Origin: Archegozetes longisetosus | Lineage: Eukaryota; Arthropoda; Arachnida; Sarcoptiformes; Trhypochthoniidae | Direction: 5' to 3' | Length of the DNA stretch: 64,000 nucleotides | Assembly: GCA_018873245.2 (NCBI GenBank) | Contig: JAEMBT020000009.1 | Span: 5,008,242 to 5,072,241 of the forward strand | Shown here: positions 55,113 to 64,000 of the stretch, piece by piece | How the letters are laid out: every line of letters starts with the position of its first letter | Numbering within the stretch: the first letter of the stretch is position 1 | The notes under the pieces: model-generated | What the model saw: the letters and a program-made list of their open reading frames with translations, nothing else | What the model was told of the DNA's origin: nothing | The model's database searches: none | Translations under genes and position numbers: made by a program

Positions 55113-56500
55113 TTACATTAGAGGATTGACTCTATTTCGGCGAATATAAAGATAATAAATTTCCAATAAATATGATATAATACGAGAATTAGTCAAAACT
55201 TCTGTAATCAGATTATGAATAGTATCCGAATAGGAATTGGTGAATAATTCCATCAGAAATACTAGAAATGCAATCGATAGTCCAATAAAAAGAACGATAA
55301 AAGCCCCCTTCAATTGCTTCAGAGTCAATGGTCCGAATTCATAGGCACTCACATCGACTTTAGTGTTAATATCAGGTCCATAGCCTTTAGGTTTGAGAGA
55401 CTTTCTAACTTCGTGCTCATATATTCCACTTTCAGATAATTGAGTGATTCTGTTAATACAAAAATTACAATCATTTTATCAGGTTTCTTAAAGAAAACGA
55501 ATTATAGGAACTAACACATAGTCCAGCTTCGGATTTATTATCTCTTTTACATGAGGATTTATCACTAAAAAGTAAGGCTTAGTCCCAAAACCTGATTCCG
55601 AAATGTGAAAATCGAATCCTTCGGTAAGATCGGAATAAACTATTCCTTCAAACTTGACTTTGTAATAATGAAAATCAAACTTTCGTAAGAAGTTACAGAG
55701 TTGTATTTGCGGATACTCTTGATGGTGTCTTCGACGAGTTTATTATTAAAAAGAAATTTAAGCGGTTCAAGATATTCAGCTCTTCTTCCGAAGTCCAAAG
55801 CCATGTCTGATGAATTAGATTCTATGAAGTCATACATTTCGAAATACTTGATAACATATATTTTTGATTGTTTCCAATAAGACTTAGTGTATAAGTCATT
55901 CCATGAATCGATTCTATCTATCGGATCTTTACGCATCAATATTTCAAATAACCTACCCGAAAAGTGGACAATAAAACGATCGAAGCTAGAAGCCACAGCC
56001 CAATAAGAAGTCTTGCGAAGCGATTATATCAGAAAGTATAATTGACCACAAATCCCAGACATATCTGAGAAATTTACTGATGGAACCACTTTTTGCGTTC
56101 AATGACAATGCAATCAATAGAGTGAATATTATCAATGAATAATAAATATTCATATCGAATGATGAGAAGAGACTGAATAGAGATCATTCCTCTGAATGAA
56201 ATATTTTACGAAAAATAATTCGACTCATTTTAAAGTCTCAGGAGTTATGATTGTTTCTTAAAAATATTCAAATACTCATTTAGACAAACCTTTTTTAGTT
56301 GCGCTGATAAGTGATCCTCTTTCAAGTGAACCGATAGAGCGTGATAGGGTACCTCCGATGCTGATTCGTATTTCTTCTGAAAAAGTCAGCGGACAATAAG
56401 GATATAAGAAGATATGTATACCTTCTTTAGACGGGTCCATTGCACCAGATTCAAACCAAGTTTCAGATATATCACGGGGATGTGGGCCAATTTTTAAACT
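55113..56500 (-). pseudogene. Ionotropic receptor (IR), frame-broken
   Basis: C-terminal exon 55113-55449 opens after tgtattaacag and has SAYEFGPLTLKQLKGAFIVL, FIGLSIAFLVFLMELF, the usual last membrane helix of IRs. Upstream pieces: EGFDFHISESGFGTKPYFLV at about 55580-55620; PIDRIDSWNDLYTKSYWKQS in 55640-55996; a pore/TM region YVWDLWSIILSDIIA and RLLIGLWLLASIVLLS around 55985-56100; and DISETWFESGAMDP with ISIGGTLSRSIGSLERG at 56290-56480 (lobe 1). These pieces lie in different frames with no introns between some of them, so there are at least two frame breaks. It is a pseudogene, or a gene with several base errors. It is the second IR in the window. Confidence 0.7.
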
Positions 56501-57044
56501 TTAAATAGAAAACAGAAAAGTTCATCGTAATTTTTTAAAACGCTTCTTTGTAGAAGAAGAGATAATATAGTATACAGTATTAAAATAGTGTCAATTTTTA
56601 TATGAATTTTATAAATATATTAAAGATTGATGCAAGATTACTATTTATTTTGAAATGAATTGTAATTTTCATAAGAACTATAATGTTTCATAAAGCCTCA
56701 TCAAAACGAATTCATTAAACTTGATTTCTCAAATGTCATGTGAATAATATATAATAATATAATATCGCTGTCAATATAGTCGTCTGAATCAAATAATTTA
56801 CATATAATAGCAAATATATCTCGGTGCATAATAAGGCTATTTTAGATTGGATCATTAAAATCAGTTCAGACAATTTTATTATCAGATTTATTTTCGCTAG
56901 CATCTGACTGTGACAAAAGAAATATTCGAAATTCGATCTAAAATTTAGTTCATTTTCTTAAAACAAATTTCATGTAACCGCGATATTATTTCGGTAATAT
57001 CTTTCAGAGGTATTTTATATGGAATGTTTATTTGATCCTCAATA
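56501..57044. other. No gene recognised
   Basis: AT-rich. It may hold earlier exons of the broken IR gene, but none could be identified. Confidence 0.45.
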
Positions 57045-57979
57045 AGGTCCGCGAAACAAGTTAAGCAACAAAACAAATTTATTGATAACTTTTTAATTAT
57101 AAAAATAATATATTATTAAATTTTCTGGAATTAAATGTTTTGGTATGTGTAAAAATTGAGTTTAGTTTTGAAATCTTTTAATTACACTAATGAAGAAATA
57201 AATTAAAATAATTAAATTTAAGGTGCGAATAAGTTCAGCAACTTTTCATAAAATTATGAAATAATTGAACATTTTTGCAAATAATTGGTTTTTAACTACT
57301 AATCAAATTTTAAATTTGATAAATTTAAAGATTTTGTTGGTTTAAATATTTGGGATCAGTTTATTGGTGACTTCTTAGCTGTTATTTTATTAGTTATAAG
57401 TTTATAAGTTATAGCCGCTACAAATTACTAGATATGTGGTCTATGGAAAATGCCATTATATTGGTCTAGTTGTAATGAGTTAGTCTCTAACACTCTATAA
57501 CTTATTTATTTCTTAATCGATTCTAATAATTTTTGTTTAAAAATAGTGATAATCTATTGTAGTATTAAGTAAGAAAATTAATTTTTTCATAGTTATAACT
57601 AAATTACTGCTTGACCAATGATTTTGCCATTGAAACCCATTATAAAAATAACAGCTAAGAAGTCACCAATAAACTGATCCCAAATATTTAAACCAACACA
57701 ATCTTTAAATTTATCAAATTTAAAATTTGATTAGTAGTTAAAAACCAATTATTTGCAAAATGTTCAATTATTTCATAATTTTATGAAAAGTTGCTGAACT
57801 TATTCCGCACCTTAAATTTAATTATTTTAATTTATTTCTTCATTAGTGCAATTAAAAGATTTCAAAACTAAACTCAATTTTTACACATACCAAAATATTT
57901 AATTCCAGAAAATTTCATATTATTTATAATTAAAAAGTTATCAACAAATTTGTTTGTTGCTTAACTTGTTTCGCGGACC
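57045..57979. mobile_element. Foldback element, 935 bp, with ~335-bp arms
   Basis: The left arm 57045-57382 and right arm 57645-57979 are reverse complements with only scattered differences. The outer ends are GGTCCGCGAAACAAGTTAAG and CTTAACTTGTTTCGCGGACC. The loop of about 260 bases is non-coding. The low divergence between arms suggests recent insertion or arm homogenisation. Confidence 0.9.
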
Positions 57980-58597
57980 GTATTATTGCTTAAATTACTT
58001 TTGGACAATTATTACTACAAATCGAGTCAGATAATTACTTTGCATTAATGTATTTCGCAAAATGCTTCAACAGTACTATTAATGGTCCACAATATTGATA
58101 GTAAAGTATCGAAGTATTGCCTGTTTCCTTCAGCTGTTCTCCATATGTAATTAAAGGTTGATATACAACTGGCTGAACTGCTATTGTATTATTAGTAGAA
58201 TTGTTTGCCCAAATAACTGTATCATTGATTGAATTTAAATTTACGCATTGATTGTTATTATATTGAAAGTCCATTATTTAATTGCTTAATCAATTTAAAA
58301 TCTAAGATATGAAATAAATTTCAGCATTTAATGATATATTTCAAAAATTTCTAAATTAATGAAATAAATATTTAGGATTAGTTAAGTATTTTGCTGGTAT
58401 CTGCAATCTACAGTAAACCCTGAATGACAACTCCTAGTCAGGAATAATTTTTACATAACTGTCGCAAGTGCAATCTGCATATATACAATCGCAGATTTCA
58501 AGTCTAAGTAAAATATCTTTAGATGGACACTGTTGGCATCACTATCACAAGCAATATCAAGACTTTAGCTGAAGAATCAGTTCTTAGAGCTTAATTA
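57980..58597 (-). other. Mostly non-coding; one small frame
   Basis: Minus-strand 58035-58274 is a 79-codon frame with an ATG (MDFQYNNNQCVNLNSINDTV). It is Asn-rich, with no signal peptide or known domain. It could be a small gene or chance. Confidence 0.3.
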
Positions 58598-58745
58598 AAT
58601 CATCCTGAAACTCCGCAACAATATAAGCAAAATCAATACGAATATGATTTAATTATCATCGCCTTTGATCATGGATCAGTTGATGATAAAGAAATCATGT
58701 TTATATCGGGTTTGCTTGTATTGTTGCAGAGTTTCAGAATGATTT
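58598..58745. repeat. Foldback, ~148 bp
   Basis: AAATCATCCTGAAACTCCGC at the left is mirrored by GCAGAGTTTCAGAATGATTT at the right; AACAATATAAGCAAA and TTTGCTTGTATTGTT also pair. The core is about 70 bases. Confidence 0.75.
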
Positions 58746-59995
58746 GGTTGCTTGAAAAACCGCTTCTTCTGTTAAATATTATATTAGTAATTGCAAACTT
58801 TTTCATGTTTTATTATGAAAAGTTTGCAATTACTTATGGTTTGACCTAATATCTTCTTCAAATAATATATATATCTTTGATATATAAATTACATAAAAGG
58901 CACTATATAATTTAATTATTTAAATAATAACTACTAATGAAAATATTTTAAAGGAGGAGACCCATTTATAATGAAGTCGCGGACCCTTACCGATCTCAAC
59001 AAAATCTATATCATTCGATAAGTCTTCTCGAGTAGAGCAAGTTTATAGTAGACACTTTGTTGCAAACTCAATCGTTTACGAGATATGTAAATTGATTCTG
59101 TCCTTAAATAACCAGAAATTTCATTTGATTCTCCATAATTATTCAGATTAAGTTTTCGAAACTATATTTAAATTTGGTACAATTTAATTCTGAGTATTCT
59201 TATAAAAGTTTGAAAGTCAGACTTTTACCTGTAAGAGAATGAACTAAACTCAACTCAAATAATCAGAACTTTAGTCTGCGTTGATAAAGATCAATTAGTT
59301 ACAGTGAATTGATACAAGATCTGTCATCAAATGCTAAAATATTTTTCAATACGAATATAATACAAAGCACAAAATTTACATCTATTTTAAGATTTTTTGT
59401 TACCGATATCTCACCAGGCCTCCTGATGTTTTATGAGAACTTCGATTTTCTATCTCTATGGAAATAAATAGATTGGAGTGAATCTATACCAAATGTTTTT
59501 TCATCGGCACTTTGTACTTACCAAATAGCTTAGAAAATCTTTTTAATTGCTAAAGTCCATTTTCTGTGCTTTACACAGAAATCACTATCTTTACAGAAGT
59601 TGTATACAGACTTTGATAGGATATCAAACAAAATAGGAGAAATGTAATTAATCAATAAATCTACAGTATAGTGTACTCATATAAGATTAAAGTCTAAACA
59701 TTACTTTTAAAAAATTTTGTCAAAGTGAATTATAAATCGCACGATACATAAAGCATTAATGAGTTTAAATAAGAATTTTGTTGTCTCAGTAACTACTCGA
59801 TCCAAATGGATCGGAAATATCAACCTTTGCGCTCTTTTTGATCCATTTTAGTTTCAAAAATAATAAAACGTAAAAATCGTCACAGTTTTTAAACTGGCTT
59901 TTGTAACACTAACAAGCTTTCTGATTTAAATGCACACTCTTTAATAATTTAACTAAAGATTTAAGTAGACACTGATCATACTGAAAAGACATGTT
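58746..59995. other. No gene; small hairpins
   Basis: 58792-58830 has ATTGCAAACTTTTTCAT mirrored by ATGAAAAGTTTGCAAT. The remainder has stops in all frames. Confidence 0.5.
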
Positions 59996-60473
59996 GCGGG
60001 TGAATCCGGGCTAATGGGTCTAAAGGATTTCCGGCCCCCACCTCCAAGTGTGATATATCATTGGACTCAGGACATCGAACTGAGCATTTTGACGCCTCAC
60101 TTGATCAATTATCACAAGCAGTTCTCGAGATATTCATCATTGTTTAGTTTAGTGCCTCGTAATGGATAAACCTGGATTCTCGAGTAGTAACCTAAACAAG
60201 CCTGATATAAACTAGAGAATAAGTTGTCGCTTCGCGACCCAACCTATTATACCTTAGTTTAAATCAGGTTTGGCTCTACAACTTGGTAAAGCCAGGTTTA
60301 CCCATTTTCGAGGAGGTTAGGTCCCGGTGGCTAGAAGTGGTCAGGTTCGGGTTGGAAGTAGTCAAGTATGGTATCAAAATGTTCAGCTCGGCGAGCTAAA
60401 TCCAATGATGTATTATACTTGGTGGTGGAGTTATCGGAAACCCTTTAGACCCATTAGCCCGGATTTACCCCGC
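59996..60473. repeat. MITE, 478 bp, best copy of its family
   Basis: The termini GCGGGTGAATCCGGGCTAAT and ATTAGCCCGGATTTACCCCG are inverted; arms extend about 110 bases with GTGTGATATATCATTGGA mirrored near TCCAATGATGTATTATAC. The interior has TTGTCGCTTCGCGACCCAACC. It is non-coding. Relatives lie at 53250-53802 (in a Tc1) and 31930-32165 (at the edge of the viral block). Confidence 0.85.
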
Positions 60474-61309
60474 GGACCCACAATTTTTAATAAAAATTCA
60501 AATGGCAGATTTTTCAGCTATGGTTCCACTGAAGGGTTAATAAAGTTTTAGTATGAAATTCAAATTCGATAACTACTTGAGATGCTTCCAGTGTAAGTGG
60601 TATACCACATAATGCCTTCCAATAGTTCTTAAGAGACTGTATGAGTTGTTTGATGTTGTATCAGATAATGCATTCTACCGTACAGCAAGCTTGATTTTAT
60701 TAGGAATACGAAAAATTATTTAGTGGAACCGAGCAATTGCTGGAATTCAGATTTCAGAAATTTTCTATGGAATGAATGTAATGTCATGAAACCCTAAAAA
60801 GAAGCTGAAATCAGGGTGCTAATTTAATGTATCAAATCATTTCTATCCTTTTCTCATTCTAAAGGTTGGTCAGATTCGACAGTGTTATCGGTGTCCTGCA
60901 AGAATAAAGTAGCCAAACAACGATAAGAGATTTGCTAATGAGACTGAATTTGGGATGTCGTATGATCGAGTTGCATATGAAATAAATGTTCAAAGTGCCT
61001 CCGCTGGTATAAGGCACCTTCCGTTGCGATGGGCTTGATTAACCAGACAGGAGGTCAATACATTCACTAATCACATAGTCGCATTTAAAAAATATAAGTT
61101 CGTTTTAAAGATACAGTTATCCGAACTATTCTTCTAATATCTCTTAATTTAATTGATCAAAGTATAAAAATTCAATTTTTCTAGCATTCAAATGTACTTG
61201 GCTTGGATTTATGAGTTTGAAACAGCTTTACATTATTACTTTTCTTGATTTTGATAATAGCTTTTTGATTCTTAAATACTATTTCAAAATTTCTGTAAGT
61301 GCTTATTTT
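60474..61309. other. No gene; solo arm of the 7521-8036 MITE family at 60985-61085
   Basis: Around 60985-61085 the sequence CCGCTGGTATAAGG...AACCAGACAGGAGGTCAATACATTCAC matches the reverse complement of the arm at 7611-7680 and at 16216-16290. The rest has no frames or repeats. Confidence 0.5.
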
Positions 61310-61550
61310 AGTAAAACCTATAATTGTGGCGGTATAAATTTTATGGAAGCTTTCATTTGAACCTACTTTTGAAGAATGTATTAACTCATAGGTCTTTTAC
61401 TATGGATTAAAAATACTTTCTATATTGAATTCAATAAAGTATCTTTAATTCATAGTAAAGACCTATGAGTTAACGCATTTCTTTAAGAAGTAAGTCCAAT
61501 GAAAGCTTTAATAGGCAAATTTATACCGCCACAAGTTTACTTAAATCTTG
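61310..61550. repeat. Foldback, ~240 bp
   Basis: Left TTGTGGCGGTATAAATTTTA and right AAATTTATACCGCCACAA are mirrored; ATTAACTCATAGGTCTTTAC and GTAAAGACCTATGAGTTAAC pair perfectly further in. Arms are about 90 bases and the loop about 35 bases. Confidence 0.85.
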
Positions 61551-62769
61551 AAGAATCTTTGGGGTCTATAACTTCCCTAGCCCCGCTACCTACGACTGTG
61601 CCTCTCTTTATCAATTTAGTCCTTTTTATTTTGATATGCGTTACACAAAATCAATGGCAATTAAAATGTTTGGCTATAATTCGGTTGAATTCTATACCTG
61701 TTGTACTTATTGTCATTCATTCAAATTGTTTTATGTGAGAAGTTGAATAACTTTTAAACTAAAATCAAATTCTTTCCGTGACGAAAGTGATGATCTAGTC
61801 GTCTCCGGCTCCTTCAACTGAATTATATTGGGATTTTACTGTATATCAAAATTTCATTATGTTAAATTCAACGTAATTGCATTTCAGTTACTAGTGTGGG
61901 GTTATTATAAATTTTTACCCCTCGGAGATGAAATACGTATTGAGTCCATCTCTAAGCAATTTCAAAGATTAATTATTTATTAAAATACTTTAGTAACATT
62001 AATCAATTGGGTATAATAATTTATCAAAAAAAAGCGAAAAACGTTTATAATAAAAACTACTTTGATATCTATTTAACAGATGTGAAAGCCTTAGAAAAAT
62101 TTGGAAATATGTAAGGATATTAAAGAAACAAATTTTGAATACTTGGTTACTAAATATGTATCAATAAGAAATAAGTTTTGATAACACTTATTTAAGGCTG
62201 CGAACAATTAAATAACAGTGTAGGGAAAGGGTATAACCCAGGTTATTAGTTTTTTTTGGTTTTTATTCAAAAAAATCGTTTGAACCTCATAACGCATTAG
62301 GACATAAAAACAAACTCATTTATGGTGTCAATAACTGAACCTTTAAATGAAAACATTACAGTAAATAATACTTCATTTATAGCTCATTTATCAGAGGGTT
62401 AGACATAAAAATTCATTTCATTTTAATTAGTGGTTAATTAATTATGAAACCAAAACAAGAACTATTGCGAGAAAGTATTGTGATATTTTTCTTAAAAACA
62501 TGGAAATGATCCGAAAATATTTGCTGTAAATCACTTCAAAGCCGAAGAAGTGCTGTGAAGTACTGTTTGTTGTTAACAAATGTGATTAACCTCTTAATGG
62601 ATTCATTTAAGTAAACGATCTCAAATTGTCTCAAATGCAAAATATTCTGGATCAATGTAAGAATAAGAAATTCGCTCAAAACCTAAATTAACACAGTTAT
62701 TGGTCGAAATTTTTATTTTGTACTTGGGTATCACTCGCATCCATAATCAATACGCTTACCTATCAGACT
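61551..62769. other. No gene recognised
   Basis: The frame overlapping the foldback (61499-61738) is half repeat sequence and is discounted. The rest is AT-rich with stops in all frames. Confidence 0.5.
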
Positions 62770-63125
62770 TTGTTTGGCAAAATGAATTTTCTTCCCAAAT
62801 TTCTTATATTCTATGTCAATCTTATATTTATTTCGATCCTATTATTGATCATAAAGACCGCGTCTTTAGTTCATTTTGAGGCTAATCAATCGTATAAGTT
62901 ATTCAATTCTGGTATTCTATCATTCAGTGACAGACGTTTGAATAAATCTAAACGATTAAAGGTTTGAATAAAATTGAATATAATAGAAACTAAAATTTTA
63001 TTCAACTTATTAAAATTATAGTTAATGCCATTTATTAAGAGATGCGGTCAGAAAAGAATTGGATTTTACTGTTGGAAACTATTTTTATTATTAGCTATTC
63101 TCGTGGATATGAAGTAAGTATTTGC
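62770..63125 (+). pseudogene. C-terminal relic of the GR-like receptor family
   Basis: The frame 62770-62967 aligns with the last 60 residues of the receptors at 25114 and 50399: a hydrophobic LIFISILLLIIKTASLVHF, then NQSYKLFNSGILSF and SKRLKV, matching the NKTYDLLLGI and SHLKVCK region. The following non-coding bases to about 63125 (GATGCGGTCAGAAAAGAATT, ACTGTTGGAAACTATTT, CTCGTGGATATGAAG) match the downstream flank of both copies. The rest of the gene is absent, so this is an older, truncated duplicate. Confidence 0.65.
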
Positions 63126-64000
63126 TAATAAACTGATGAAAAGATTCTAAAATTGATTTTATCTTTCAACAGATCATTTTGGGGACAGTTATTTTCCTGT
63201 TACAAATTATAGAAATGTGAAAAAGCGACTCAAATTTAAAGTATTAATAAAGCTATATAAACTTGACATGAAATGTAAAATACCATTAAAGATAGCTTTT
63301 CTGAAAGAAAGAAAAACTGATTCAAAGTAGTCAAATTTATAACCACATAACAAATATTTTTTGCTAAAAATATGTAACTAGCTGGAAATAAAAGTAAAAC
63401 ATTGAAGTTCTTCGATGATTATAATCCCAGAAAAATCCTTGGACACTAGGCACATTTTTGTTAGTTTTGGAATCTTTGCTCAAAAAGACAGATATTTTTC
63501 GCGCCAATATTGTATGAAATGAAAAGAGAAGAAGTGAGTGTCGATCTCCTTTAGAACCATAAGCTATCAGCACATTTAAGATTGAAATATAATAAAAGTT
63601 TAATTAAGGCTTGTAAAAGTATTATCTGAAAAGAAGAAGCTAATAAGTAATTTGAGTCAATTTGGAAGTTGTCTGTTTTATTCTCATAAGATCTCCGGGT
63701 AATGTCAAACCAGTCATTAATAGTTGTGCAGATCTCAAGTCTTTAGATTCAATTTTACAAAAGACTGAATATTAAGTGTTATACTATTAAGGCTCTGATA
63801 AAAATGGTACTTAAAGAAACTTCAATTTGTTTGAAGCATCATTTTGATTGAATTGGACAAAAAAGTGAAGGTTTGACAACTATTAATTTGCCTTTCATAC
63901 ATTGCCTGCCAGCTTTTAGGTATGAATTGAATACCAGACTATCTTGCAACTTTGAAACATTCATATCATTTATCAAAAGGCTTAGATTGCATTTAGAAAG
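63126..64000. other. Right edge, no gene recognised
   Basis: AT-rich. The 69-codon minus-strand frame at 63364-63573 has no domain or homologous context. Confidence 0.5.

Noticed and set aside
60327..60551. A 74-codon frame overlapping 60.3-60.5 kb
   Set aside because: It is mostly MITE sequence of the 59996-60473 copy.
61499..61738. A 79-codon plus-strand frame
   Set aside because: Its first third lies in the right arm of a foldback element and the remainder has no recognisable domain.

Overview
The window is AT-rich nuclear DNA of an arthropod, most likely an acariform mite or another chelicerate. Three things point there: short GT-AG introns of about 50-70 bases, chemosensory genes of the ionotropic-receptor (IR) and gustatory-receptor-like (GR) types, and lineage-expanded MATH-BTB and RCC1-kinase genes. 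The species call is inference. No rRNA, tRNA or CRISPR was seen.

Layout. 1.5-3.9 kb: two tandem MATH-BTB paralogs with a signal-peptide-like N-terminus. 5.3 kb: a truncated lipase-like fragment. 6-8 kb: MITEs. 8.8-9.9 kb: PYM (exon-junction-complex partner), two exons, with a frame break near its C-terminus. 11.6-12.4 kb: a two-finger C2H2 gene. 16-17 kb: a dead mariner. 18.7-21.1 kb: a single 802-residue reading frame joining RCC1 repeats, an eIF2-kinase-like pseudokinase and an HP1-type chromo shadow domain. 23-24.4 kb: two dead Tc1/mariner copies. 25-26.2 kb: a GR-like receptor whose near-identical inverted copy lies at 50.4-51.5 kb. 26.8-31.8 kb: a nest of DNA transposons. A Merlin/IS1016-like transposase gene is split by a second, 2,976-bp Merlin element. 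An 822-bp MITE then split that element's target duplication, and a pogo-like MITE sits inside it.

32.2-41 kb: a block that looks like an integrated large DNA virus of the baculovirus/nudivirus group (Naldaviricetes). It holds an intact pif-3-like frame, a broken lef-9-like RNA polymerase gene with the HADIDGD catalytic signature, a broken tyrosine recombinase (vlf-1/integrase-like), several unrecognised reading frames, and a spliced Gln/Ser-rich gene with a SANT/Myb-like domain. Most members carry frameshifts or stops, so this is an ageing endogenous viral element.

42.4-43.3 kb: a BTBD9-like pseudogene made of discoidin domains. 45.4-47.4 kb: an apparently intact IR gene whose exons I could join in phase. 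53-54.2 kb: a Tc1 relic with a MITE inside. 55.1-56.5 kb: a broken IR gene. 57-61.5 kb: foldback elements and MITEs. 62.8 kb: a third, C-terminal GR relic.

There is no operon logic. The theme is a chemosensory and accessory region reshaped by DNA transposons, a viral integration and gene chimerism. The two most interesting items are the RCC1-pseudokinase-chromo-shadow gene and the endogenous virus.
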